A stretch of DNA of 64,000 bases, taken from NCBI GenBank assembly GCA_016699575.1, contig CP064979.1:3534001-3598000 (forward strand), written 5' to 3'. The translations under genes were made by a program, and so were the position numbers. The notes under the pieces were generated by a model, which saw nothing but the letters and a program-made list of their open reading frames with translations, did no database searches and was not told the origin of the DNA. This document shows, one piece after another, positions 9,801 through 17,129 of this stretch. The number at the start of each line of letters is the position of its first letter. Positions within the stretch are counted from its first letter, which is position 1. The DNA comes from Flavobacteriales bacterium. GTDB taxonomy: Bacteria > Bacteroidota > Bacteroidia > Flavobacteriales_F > PHOS-HE28.

Positions 9801-9882
9801 AGTGGTGAACGATGCGATAGCAGAGCGGGCGGCGCAGGCGGTTGTTCCCGCCGCGCGACGGGCATCAGCACCGGTGAAGTAG
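6862..9882 (+). CDS. Exported glycoside hydrolase family 3 fused to a beta-lactamase-like serine hydrolase
   Basis: A signal peptide (MRPPLILAASAAAFLLLGSS) is read from 6862, better than from the ATG at 6838. Residues ~45-370 are a GH3/NagZ-like domain: AKHFPGHGDTDVDSH carries the Lys-His and Asp-His motifs, and GLVFTDALNM the nucleophile-region aspartate. After a GH3 C-terminal-like domain, residues ~600-985 are a class C beta-lactamase/PBP-like domain with SITK (nucleophile serine and lysine), YSDMGYY in place of Tyr-x-Asn, and HTGFTGT in place of KTG. This fusion is recurrent in Bacteroidota and is thought to act on cell-wall fragments (beta-N-acetylglucosaminidase plus peptide or ester hydrolase). 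It is monocistronic. Confidence 0.9.
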   Translation: MRPPLILAASAAAFLLLGSSQPTRRSHGLPPPFLVEPTPWADSVHGSLDIDQQIAQLMMVAAWSNKGAKHEKEIATLIREKNIGGLIFFQGGPARQAALTNHYQAIARTPLLIGMDLEWGLAMRLDSSVRFPKQMTLGALANDTLIERMGGEIARQMKRLGVHVSFSPVADVNNNPANPVINDRSFGEDRENVARKAIAYMRGLQNGGVIATAKHFPGHGDTDVDSHLGLPLIAHTRARLDSLELYPFQRLVDEGLAAMMVAHLEVPAIDTTRGLPSTLSRPVNHVLSQELGFSGLVFTDALNMQGVAKADKPGDIELRALQAGNDVLLFPQDPVKAIARIRQAVDSGEIDRTVIAQRSLKVLRAKEWAGLKRRTFVPVKNIGSELSTPAARQLRRELFGGALTVLRNNNVLPVEGLDSLRIATLAIGADSENTFQKALGRYAVMDRFTCAKELKGDSAAKLMRKLAEYDLVIASIHKTTFRVEKEFGIPDASLELLRDLSARTKTVYVHFANPYRLTRAYGAQRFDGLVVAYEDDADAHDMAAQMLFGGLGASGTLPITASSYFAQGDGIRTSTVDRLRYDLPEEIGLRSGTLGGIDAIAREGIRAQAFPGCQVVVAVDGEVVHNKAYGHSTYAGTRAMQTDDIYDLASITKVAATTLALMKLVDEGHVDLNKTVGDYLPELATRSPAHATMALRDVLTHQAGLVAFVPFYKRLMKEGKFKPGIMSATADAQHTLMVADSLWMLTSYGDSLWNWVLDTPVNARGEYLYSDMGYYLLQRVVERRCGQPLDEYVAQEFYRPLGCGTLGFRPLLRFPKYRIAPTEQDLDFRGRQVWGTVHDPGAAMAGGVAGHAGLFGSANDLAIILQMLLNGGEYAGHRYLSEATVKEFTKCQFCANGSSPLPTDANRRGLGWDKPTRPGVQGPTCECVSMASFGHTGFTGTMLWADPGTKSLYVFLSNRVHPNANNKKLSELNIRTRIQEVVNDAIAERAAQAVVPAARRASAPVK

Positions 9883-9892
9883 TTGATGGTGC

Positions 9893-10834
9893 TCAGAACA
9901 CCACGGCCAACTGCGCACCGATGGAGAAACGGCGAAGGTCGACGGCGCTGCTCTCCCGAACGAGCACTTGTTGCGTATTGGTGTACGCGCTTATCCGCAG
10001 GCCGTTCACGGTGGTGACGCCATAAGTGGCAAGGGCGCCGAGGGTGATGTAACGGCTCAGGCGCAGGTCGCAGGCTGCGTGCACCACCGCATGAACCGAT
10101 TCGCCTGCGAAGAGCTGCCGTTCCTCCCCGATCTCGTGTTCTTCCAAGTATATGGTGTAGCCCAAGCACAGGCCAGTGGAGAACACCGCTGGTGCGTTGG
10201 GCTCGGACAGTCGCAGGGTGATCGCCGGGCCGAAAGACAGGAGTTCACCATGGGACGAGACGTCGAGGGTTGAGACGCTGTCTTCAACATTATGACCGCT
10301 GTTGTATCGGACCTGTAGCCCGGTGCTGTGCGTGCGATGATCAGCGGAGTAGATCCGTACGCCGAACCCGAACCGCTGGTTCAGGTAGTAGTTGAAGCCG
10401 ACATGGGTCATCACTCCTTTCCGGAACGCGTCGAAGTGCCCATCCCATCCAGCGGTGCCACCACCGAAGGACGGACCGATGAGCTTCACGTACGAAGCAC
10501 CCAGGAAGATGGACCATGCGGGTGATCGCGCGGCCCGCAACGAATCGGCCCTTGGCGAGCGCTCGGGCTCCCGTTTCTCGGCGCGCTGGACCGGTGGTGC
10601 TGGCTTGTCCAGGAAGACCGGCGCGTAGCCTTGTTGGACGTAGCTCGCAACCTGGTCTTTCAGGATACTGCTATGGCTTTCTTTCCCGTCGCGCTCCTCC
10701 ACATAGTGGATGCGTTTGGTGCGGACCATTGTGATGGTGCAGGCGATGGTGTCGTTGTCTATCGTAACGATACGGTCCTGTGCGAGACCTCCAACCGCCA
10801 GCAGCAGGCCAAGGAATACGATCGTGATCCTCAT
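9893..10834 (-). CDS. Exported outer-membrane beta-barrel-like protein
   Basis: A signal peptide (MRITIVFLGLLLAVGGLAQ) is followed by a short N-terminal domain with a hydrophilic linker (PAPPVQRAEKREPERSPRAD). The last ~190 residues alternate strands and turns (WSIFLGASYVKLIG, THVGFNYYLNQRFGFGVRIY, ITLGALATYGV) and end in FSIGAQLAVVF, whose final phenylalanine suits BAM-dependent barrel insertion. The function is unknown. It lies 8 bp downstream of another barrel-like protein in the same direction, and the pair probably forms one transcription unit. Confidence 0.7.
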   Translation of the reverse strand: MRITIVFLGLLLAVGGLAQDRIVTIDNDTIACTITMVRTKRIHYVEERDGKESHSSILKDQVASYVQQGYAPVFLDKPAPPVQRAEKREPERSPRADSLRAARSPAWSIFLGASYVKLIGPSFGGGTAGWDGHFDAFRKGVMTHVGFNYYLNQRFGFGVRIYSADHRTHSTGLQVRYNSGHNVEDSVSTLDVSSHGELLSFGPAITLRLSEPNAPAVFSTGLCLGYTIYLEEHEIGEERQLFAGESVHAVVHAACDLRLSRYITLGALATYGVTTVNGLRISAYTNTQQVLVRESSAVDLRRFSIGAQLAVVF

Positions 10835-10842
10835 GGCCGTGC

Positions 10843-11610
10843 TTATCTGTCTGAACGAAGTCGGCCATCACCCAATGCAATCCCTAGCCGGAACCCTATA
10901 TCGATGTGCTTGGCATCCTCCGTGTACCCGCTGGGCAAGGCCCCGATGATGCCGCTCTCGTACTCGATCTCGAAGCTGTTGAACGAGGCCAGCACATAGG
11001 CGACGCGAGCCCCGATGGCGATCTTCTCCGTGGCCTTCACGTCCAACAGCAGTGCGCCGTTGCCGAAGACGCTGTGTCCGATAATGCGGTAGTTGTCCGT
11101 GCCGAAGGTGAAGGCATCGCGGTAGTTCACGTAGCCGCCACCGGCCTCAACAGTGAACGCGATGCGTCCGCGTGGATCGATCGGTCGCCAGAACAACTTC
11201 GGACCGAACGATAGCAATCGCACCGTGCTGGAGGCCGCGGCCCGCGATGCGACCTGCCCGGTATCATCGAGGGTGAGCGATGACGTGCTGTGGCTCCACT
11301 GCACCCCTTCGAGGTTGAGCCCGAAACCGAACGTCGCCTTGCGGAAGTGCTCGATCCCGAGCATTGCGTGGGCACCGTTGCGCTGGGCCTCAATGAAATC
11401 GCGTTGATCGTTCGAGAGGCCTTCGGGCAGCCGAGCCGTGCGACGGCTCCATCCCGCAGCGATGACCAACGACCATTGCGATTGCTCATAGGCCGGTAGC
11501 GGCGCACGTGGCTTGGGCGGAGGGACAGTGATGATCTGCGCGGATACGAGGCTGCCACACAAGACCGCCGCGAACAGGACCGACCACCTTGGGGCCAATG
11601 CGCCGTGCAT
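10843..11610 (-). CDS. Exported outer-membrane beta-barrel-like protein
   Basis: The protein has 255 residues, with an N-terminal export signal (SVLFAAVLCGSLVSAQ) and then a proline-rich stretch. Alternating strand segments follow (WSLVIAAGWSRR, FGFGLNLEGVQW, IAIGARVAYVLASF, IDIGFRLGIALG). The pattern matches the small PorT/OmpW-size barrels common in Bacteroidota, and it resembles the next gene in layout (GFG-V-Y and LLSFGP/FW motifs recur in both). No enzymatic motif is visible. First gene of a probable two-gene unit with the downstream barrel gene. Confidence 0.65.
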   Translation of the reverse strand: MHGALAPRWSVLFAAVLCGSLVSAQIITVPPPKPRAPLPAYEQSQWSLVIAAGWSRRTARLPEGLSNDQRDFIEAQRNGAHAMLGIEHFRKATFGFGLNLEGVQWSHSTSSLTLDDTGQVASRAAASSTVRLLSFGPKLFWRPIDPRGRIAFTVEAGGGYVNYRDAFTFGTDNYRIIGHSVFGNGALLLDVKATEKIAIGARVAYVLASFNSFEIEYESGIIGALPSGYTEDAKHIDIGFRLGIALGDGRLRSDR

Positions 11611-11634
11611 GGCCCCAAGGTAGCATTGCCGCGG

Positions 11635-12612
11635 TCAGGGGAGTTGCAGGGTCTTGGCTTCGCCTTTGTCCGTGATCCAGATGTGCTTGATGATCTCCTT
11701 CACCTCCTTCTTCTTGTCGGCGAAGGCTTCCGGTAGCTGGCATTGCACCACCAGGTTGTAGGTGTACTGCACGGGCGGTTCGGTGATCTCGGCGTGCAGC
11801 ACGATGTCGAAGTTGCCGTAGGGCACCTTGTTGTAGAAGAGCGTCTGTGACTTCCGTATGTCGTTCACCAATTGCCCTTTACGGCGGCTGTTCAAGCTCG
11901 TCTGCACACGCGATTGATAGTTGGTGTAGCGGTCCAGCGGGAAGTAGGCGCCGTTCTGCTCGGCACCGGTGCGATGGCTCTCTTCCACCTTCAGGCCCAG
12001 CTTTTCGAAGTTGGCCAGCTTCTGTTGCAAGAGCTTGGTGGCGAACATGCGCAGGGTGTCGTAGCAGGCGCTTTGGTCCTCCACGAAGAAGTCCACCTTC
12101 ACCAGATCGTAGATCTCTTCCTTGGCTGCTGCGGTCACCAGTTTGTCCAATGTGCGCGCGTCGGTGAAGCGGATGTGGATGTTCTTTTGGATCTCAAAGC
12201 CAGCTGGCACTTCCTGGTAGGTCTTGCTGAAGAGCTTACGCGTCACTTCCAGCTCGTACACCGGAACGAACGAGAGCATGTCCGTGAACACGTCCGCATC
12301 CTTCACCCCGTGCTTCTTCACGGCTTTCACCATGCTTCCCACGCGGAGGTTCATCAGGCTGTCAGCTTCCTCGGCGGTCTGTCCGAGCTGGGTCACGTGG
12401 AAGATGGCCAGGTAGCTGTCGGCCTTCATGTTCATCATGGCGTTCACCTCCAGGGTGAGCACGTTGCCTTGGATGGTGGCTTTCACGGCTTGTTCGGCCT
12501 GCTGGAAGAAAATGCGGCTGTTGCTCTCGTACATGAGGTTGCCCATGGCTTGGGGCAGAGCAGTGGTGCCCAAGGCGATGCCCAGGGAGAGGAGGAGCGT
12601 GCGGTGGATCAT
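11635..12612 (-). CDS. Exported SIMPL (DUF541)-domain protein
   Basis: A signal peptide (MIHRTLLLSLGIALGTTALPQA) precedes a region in which a short beta strand (GNVLTLEVNAMMNMKADSYL) leads to helical ADSLMNLRVGSMVKAVKKHG and the turn VKDADVFTDML. These are the landmarks of the SIMPL/DUF541 fold, a periplasmic oligomeric domain. The C-terminal ~120 residues contain no recognised motif (RKGQLVNDIRKSQTLFYNKV, TYNLVVQCQLPEAF). The function of the family is not established in Bacteroidota. It is transcribed divergently from bshA, with ~110 bp between the starts. Confidence 0.65.
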   Translation of the reverse strand: MIHRTLLLSLGIALGTTALPQAMGNLMYESNSRIFFQQAEQAVKATIQGNVLTLEVNAMMNMKADSYLAIFHVTQLGQTAEEADSLMNLRVGSMVKAVKKHGVKDADVFTDMLSFVPVYELEVTRKLFSKTYQEVPAGFEIQKNIHIRFTDARTLDKLVTAAAKEEIYDLVKVDFFVEDQSACYDTLRMFATKLLQQKLANFEKLGLKVEESHRTGAEQNGAYFPLDRYTNYQSRVQTSLNSRRKGQLVNDIRKSQTLFYNKVPYGNFDIVLHAEITEPPVQYTYNLVVQCQLPEAFADKKKEVKEIIKHIWITDKGEAKTLQLP

Positions 12613-12721
12613 GGTCGTTGGTTTTGGCCGCCCGTACCCGCGGTCTTTTCAGTGGTTCAGTGCGTTAACGATCGTTCCGATCCCGACTTTCGTGCCCTCC
12701 CGGAACCCCGGGACTGAGCGC

Positions 12722-13849
12722 ATGCGGATAGGCATTGTTTGTTACCCCACTTTCGGTGGGAGCGGTGTGGTGGCCACGGAACTCGGCCATGCTCTGGCGG
12801 CCAAGGGCCACGTTGTGCATTTCATCACCTACATGCAACCCGTGCGGCTGAGGCCCGAGGTGGGCAGTGTGCACTACCACGAGGTGCGCGTGAGCGACTA
12901 CCCACTGTTCGATTACCAGCCTTACGAACTGGTGCTGAGCAGCAAGCTGGTGGACGTGGCCAAGTACGAGAAACTGGACCTGTTGCACGTGCACTATGCC
13001 ATCCCGCACGCCTCAGCGGCCTACATGGCGCAGCGCATTTTGGAAGCAGAAGGCATCCGGCTGCCGTTCGTCACGACGCTGCACGGCACGGACATCACAC
13101 TAGTTGGCCGCGACCCCAGCTTCGAACCGGTGATCTCCTTCGCCATTGAGCATAGCAATGCGGTGACGGCCGTGTCCGAAAGCCTGCGCAAGGACACCTA
13201 CGAGCACTTCCGGGTGAAGCGCGCCATCGAGGTGGTGCCCAACTTCGTTTGCCTCGACCAGTACAGTGCAGCGAACGCGGCGGCCGTGCGCCAGCGCTAC
13301 GCCCCGAACGGCGAACGTTTGCTGGTGCACGTGAGCAACTTCAGGCCCGTGAAGCGCGTGGATGATGTGGTGGCAGTGTTCAAGCGTGTGCGCGAGCAGA
13401 TGCCAGCCAAGCTCTTGCTCGTAGGGGATGGACCTGATCGGCAACGCATCGAAACCGCCTGTCGGCAGAGCGGGATCTCCGCCGATGTACTGTTCCTAGG
13501 CAAGCTCACCGCACCCGAGGATGTGCTGGTGGGTTGCGATCTTTTCCTGCTCACCAGCGAAACCGAGAGCTTCGGTCTGGCGGCGTTGGAGGCAATGGCG
13601 TGCGGAGTACCGGTGGTGAGCACCAATACCGGCGGCACCCCCGAGGTGAACAAGCATGGCGTCAGCGGCCTGCTCAGCCCTGTGGGCGATGTGGAGGCCA
13701 TGGCCGCCAATGCGCTCACGATCCTGCGGACTGACGCTGACCTGTCGCGCTACCGTACCGGGGCATTGGAAGAGGCGAAGCGCTTTGATGTGGACCGCAT
13801 ACTGCCCCTGTACGAGGCGCTCTACGAACGCGTCGTAACCGGTAAGTAG
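12722..13849 (+). CDS. bshA: N-acetyl-alpha-D-glucosaminyl L-malate synthase (bacillithiol step 1)
   Basis: This GT4 glycosyltransferase transfers GlcNAc from UDP-GlcNAc to L-malate. The start MRIGIVCYPTFGGSGVVATE is the family's hallmark N-terminus. Other landmarks are LHVHYAIPHASAA, TTLHGTDITLVG and the donor-binding ESFGLAALEAMACGVPVV (E-x7-E). The length of 375 residues is normal. The frame is open about 290 bp further upstream, but the ATG at 12722 fits the family start exactly. A small membrane-protein gene follows 2 bp after the stop. Other bacillithiol genes are not in the window. Confidence 0.95.
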   Translation: MRIGIVCYPTFGGSGVVATELGHALAAKGHVVHFITYMQPVRLRPEVGSVHYHEVRVSDYPLFDYQPYELVLSSKLVDVAKYEKLDLLHVHYAIPHASAAYMAQRILEAEGIRLPFVTTLHGTDITLVGRDPSFEPVISFAIEHSNAVTAVSESLRKDTYEHFRVKRAIEVVPNFVCLDQYSAANAAAVRQRYAPNGERLLVHVSNFRPVKRVDDVVAVFKRVREQMPAKLLLVGDGPDRQRIETACRQSGISADVLFLGKLTAPEDVLVGCDLFLLTSETESFGLAALEAMACGVPVVSTNTGGTPEVNKHGVSGLLSPVGDVEAMAANALTILRTDADLSRYRTGALEEAKRFDVDRILPLYEALYERVVTGK

Positions 13850-13851
13850 GC

Positions 13852-14412
13852 ATGGAGAGGATCAGCGACCGGGTGAGCGTGGAACGCTCGAAAGACAAGA
13901 TGACGGTGGTGATCAGCGCGCGCCTGCCCAGGTTCCAGGAAGGACTGCTGCTCATGTGGGTGCTGCTGTGGACGGCATGTGGTGCTGCGTTCATCCACCA
14001 ACTGGCAACGATGGAGAACGGAGCGCCGCGTGCGTTCATGATCGGCGTGTGCGTGTTCTGGTTGTTCTACGAAGTACGCGTGGGCCGCACGCTGCTCTGG
14101 CGCATGAAGGGCTTCGAGCTCTGGCGTGTCAAGAACGGGGTCATCACCATCAAGGACAGCATCTTCGGTTATGGCAAGGCCCGCGACTGGTTCATCGCCA
14201 ACATCAGCGAGCTTGGCGTGCTCACCATCAACCACAGCGACTGGCGTTTTCAGTTCACCGACAGCTTCTGGACGATGGCCGGCGAACGGCTCGGCTTCAA
14301 GCACATCGAAAGGCGCGTCGCCTTCGGCAAGGGCCTCACCGATGAAGAAGCGGATGCGTTGCTGCGCATCCTGAAGGAGCGGTTCGCGCAAGAGCGCAAA
14401 GCGGCTCAGTAA
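13852..14412 (+). CDS. Hypothetical protein with two central TM segments
   Basis: The protein has 186 residues. After a charged N-terminus come two hydrophobic segments (GLLLMWVLLWTACGAAFIHQ and AFMIGVCVFWLFYEVRVG), and then a soluble C-terminal part with alternating strands (GFELWRVKNGVITIKD, WRFQFTDSFWTMAG) and a final helix. The layout resembles PH-like bacterial membrane proteins, but no family was recognised with certainty. It begins 2 bp after bshA and is surely cotranscribed with it. A direct role in bacillithiol synthesis is not implied. Confidence 0.7.
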   Translation: MERISDRVSVERSKDKMTVVISARLPRFQEGLLLMWVLLWTACGAAFIHQLATMENGAPRAFMIGVCVFWLFYEVRVGRTLLWRMKGFELWRVKNGVITIKDSIFGYGKARDWFIANISELGVLTINHSDWRFQFTDSFWTMAGERLGFKHIERRVAFGKGLTDEEADALLRILKERFAQERKAAQ

Positions 14413-15491
14413 GGCTCGATGCGGAAGGCGTTGCCACTGAGGCGGCGAGTGGCCACACCGTCGAGAGTGCTTTCGCGCAGCATGCGCTCAGCGGCAGGGG
14501 AGGCGAGCACATCATCCAGGGAACGGACGATGCCCGACGGAACGCCAGCGGAGATGAGCGCTTCCATCAAGTCGGTACTGGTGCGCAGGGCGATCGGTTG
14601 AGCAAGCAATTGCGCCAGCACGTTCCTGTTCAGCACGCGCTTGGCGTTGCTATTGAAGTGCTGGTCGTGCTGCAGGTCGAGGTCAAGCACCTGGTTGAGC
14701 GCTTTGAACTGCGCATCGCTACCAACGGCCAACACCACTCGCTTGCCATCAGCACAGGTGAAGAGTTCGCCGTACGGAGCGATGTTCGGATGCAGCGTGC
14801 CGATGGGCTGTGCCACCTGGCCGGTCATGAGCGCATTGCTGGCCTGATTGATGAGCGCCGTGAGGGCTGCTTCTTCCAGCGACACCTCCACGTACGCGCC
14901 CTTGCCGGTGGTGTTGCGTTGAAGAAGTGCCAAGAGAAGCCCTTCCTTCAGCTGGTGCGCAGCCAGCACGTCGATCATGGCGATGGGCAGCTTGGCCAAG
15001 TGGTCTGCATCGGTGCCGGTCATGCTCAGGTAGCCGGTTTCCGCTTGAAGCACCACGTCGTAAGCGGTGCGCGCATCGTTGTCCGCGAAGCCCTTGATGT
15101 GGCCGTGCACCAGGCGCGGGTTCAGTGCTCGTATGCGTTCGCGCTGCAAGCCGAGCTTGTCCGCGTCCTCCGCCAGGTGGTTGGTGATGAGGACATCGGC
15201 CGTGCGTAGGAGCTTGTCCAGTAACGCGCGGCCCTCGGTGGAAGTCAGGTCCTGCTGGTGGTGCTCCTTGCCCCAGTTCACGCTGCTGAAGTAGGCGCTT
15301 ACGGTGCTTTTGGGATCCTCCTTGGGCAGCTTCCACTTCCGCGTCACGTCGCCGCCTGCCTTGGCGTTCTCGAGCTTCACCACGCGCGCACCCAGCTCCG
15401 CGAAGAACATGCCCACGGCGGGACCGGCCAGCACACCGGCGGTTTCAACCGCCAGAAGCCCTGTGAACGGAAGTGGATCGGATGCTGCCAT
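14406..15491 (-). CDS. CaiB/BaiF (family III) CoA transferase
   Basis: The fold is a family III CoA transferase: LLAVETAGVLAGPAVGMFFAELGARVVKLEN at the N-terminus, an SVNWGKE substrate-loop block, DVLITNH, RLVHGHIKGF, and the region AYDVVLQAETG... followed by IAMIDVLAAHQ, which aligns with the catalytic-aspartate segment. At 361 residues it is slightly short, as many Bacteroidota members are. The methionine at 15491 gives the family start; the upstream in-frame extension (GHIPLARGGKPIRRRRS) is basic and not homologous. The acyl acceptor is unknown. It is divergent from the MFS gene and overlaps the preceding gene by 7 bp tail to tail. Confidence 0.85.
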   Translation of the reverse strand: MAASDPLPFTGLLAVETAGVLAGPAVGMFFAELGARVVKLENAKAGGDVTRKWKLPKEDPKSTVSAYFSSVNWGKEHHQQDLTSTEGRALLDKLLRTADVLITNHLAEDADKLGLQRERIRALNPRLVHGHIKGFADNDARTAYDVVLQAETGYLSMTGTDADHLAKLPIAMIDVLAAHQLKEGLLLALLQRNTTGKGAYVEVSLEEAALTALINQASNALMTGQVAQPIGTLHPNIAPYGELFTCADGKRVVLAVGSDAQFKALNQVLDLDLQHDQHFNSNAKRVLNRNVLAQLLAQPIALRTSTDLMEALISAGVPSGIVRSLDDVLASPAAERMLRESTLDGVATRRLSGNAFRIEPY

Positions 15492-15558
15492 GGACAGCGC
15501 AAAGATGGACCGCCGCCGTCGGATAGGTTTGCCGCCCCGCGCAAGCGGGATATGACCC

Positions 15559-16773
15559 ATGGGTGCGATCAGCAGGGCCCTGCGCTTCTACATCGGCTCC
15601 TTCTCCGGCTTCAGCCGCGAGATCTGGTTGCTCACGCTCATTACGTTCGTGAACCGTGCGGGCACCATGGTGGTGCCGTTCATGTCGTTGTACCTCACCA
15701 AGGACATGGGCCTGTCACTGGAGCAGGTCGGCTGGATCATGAGCTGCTTCGGTGCAGGTTCGGTGGTGGGCTCCTGGCTCGGCGGTAAGCTCACGGACAA
15801 GCTCGGCTTCTACGATGTGATGATCGGTGCGCTGGCCACATCGGGCCTGGCGTTCTTCGGTCTGCAGCACGTCCACGGCTTCGTGCCGTTCTGCATCGGC
15901 GTATTCGTGCTCATGGTGCTGTCCGATGGGTTCCGCCCGGCGCTCTTCGTGGCCATACGCAACTACGCCAAGCCCGAGGATCGAACGCGCGCAGTGACGC
16001 TCATCCGGCTGGCCATCAACCTCGGCTTCAGCCTGGGGCCGGCCATCGGCGGCTTCATCATCGCCGCGTGGAGCTACGCTGGCCTGTTCTGGATCGACGG
16101 CCTGACCTGTCTGGCAGCGGCCGCGCTGTTGTGGGGCGGTCTTCGGCGCAAACAGGCAAAGCGCGATGGCCATGCAGCGCGAACTGGGGCGAACGGATCA
16201 CCCTATGCTGACCGTCCGTACTTGTTCTTCCTGCTCACTGTCGTGTTCATCACCATTCCGTTCCTGCAGTACTTCAGTTCGGTGCCGCTCTTCTACAGCG
16301 ACGTGCACCACCTGAGCGAAGAGTACATCGGACTGCTGCTCGGCTCCAACGGCCTGCTCATATTCCTCACCGAGATGCCGTTGGTGCGTTACTGCGAGGA
16401 CCGGCGCATCGGCCTGCATGCCATCCTGCGCACCAGCGTCGTGCTGTTCGTGTTCAGTTTCCTGGTGCTGAACTGGTTCCCCAACATCGCTTTCCTGTGG
16501 GTGGGCATGGTGTTCATGACGGTGGGGGAGATGCTCAACTTCCCGTTCATGAACCGTTTCGCCAACGAACGCGCCGATCGCGGACAACCCGGGGCCTACA
16601 TGGCCTTGTACACCATGAGCTGGAGCGCGGCGCACATCATCGGCCATACGTTGGGCCTGCAGCTCGTGGACCGCTTCGGGTATTCGGCTACGTGGTACCT
16701 CTTCGGCGGGATGCTCGTGGTGGGCTTGGGGCTGCTCTTCGCGCTGGAGCGGATGCTGGCCCGCGAGCGGTAG
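15559..16773 (+). CDS. MFS transporter
   Basis: The protein has 404 residues with about twelve hydrophobic helices. The loop 2-3 signature GSWLGGKLTDKLGF is present, and RTRAVTLIRLAINLGFSLGPAIGG lies in the TM5 area. The family is related to drug/efflux permeases (DHA1-like), but no substrate-specific motif is visible. It starts 67 bp from the divergent CoA transferase. Cytoplasmic-membrane location and proton-coupled export are inferred from family only. Confidence 0.9.
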   Translation: MGAISRALRFYIGSFSGFSREIWLLTLITFVNRAGTMVVPFMSLYLTKDMGLSLEQVGWIMSCFGAGSVVGSWLGGKLTDKLGFYDVMIGALATSGLAFFGLQHVHGFVPFCIGVFVLMVLSDGFRPALFVAIRNYAKPEDRTRAVTLIRLAINLGFSLGPAIGGFIIAAWSYAGLFWIDGLTCLAAAALLWGGLRRKQAKRDGHAARTGANGSPYADRPYLFFLLTVVFITIPFLQYFSSVPLFYSDVHHLSEEYIGLLLGSNGLLIFLTEMPLVRYCEDRRIGLHAILRTSVVLFVFSFLVLNWFPNIAFLWVGMVFMTVGEMLNFPFMNRFANERADRGQPGAYMALYTMSWSAAHIIGHTLGLQLVDRFGYSATWYLFGGMLVVGLGLLFALERMLARER

Positions 16774-16784
16774 ATCGGACAAGC

Positions 16785-17072
16785 CTAGCCCACCTTGTCC
16801 AATACCATCGCGATGTCGTCCATCAGCTTGCTGCACGCTTTGATGGCATCGGCCTTCAGTTCGGGCCGCGGTGTGATGATGCTCTCGCGCAGTGCGTCCA
16901 CGTCGGTCACCAACGCTGCGCAGCGTGGGTCGGAGGCGATGCCGCGTTCCATCCGCGCGTCGATCTCGGTCAGGAGTTCCACTTCCACACGGCCGTGGCG
17001 CAGTTCGGTCTGCAGCATGAGGACGGTGCGGCGCAGGGTGCGCAAACCGCGCGACAGGTCGAGGTCGGTCAT
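16785..17072 (-). CDS. Small helical hypothetical protein
   Basis: The protein has 95 residues and is predicted to be almost entirely helical (LSRGLRTLRRTVLMLQTELR, VDALRESIITPRPELKADAI), with regularly spaced leucines suggesting a coiled coil. No signal peptide or known domain was recognised. Codon use resembles its neighbours, and it fits neatly between the MFS gene and the T9SS gene in convergent arrangement, so it is probably real. Confidence 0.5.
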   Translation of the reverse strand: MTDLDLSRGLRTLRRTVLMLQTELRHGRVEVELLTEIDARMERGIASDPRCAALVTDVDALRESIITPRPELKADAIKACSKLMDDIAMVLDKVG

Positions 17073-17129
17073 CAGGACTGGAGCCTGTTCAAGGCGGCGC
17101 GAATTTGCATCAAGAGCCCGGCCGCACGC

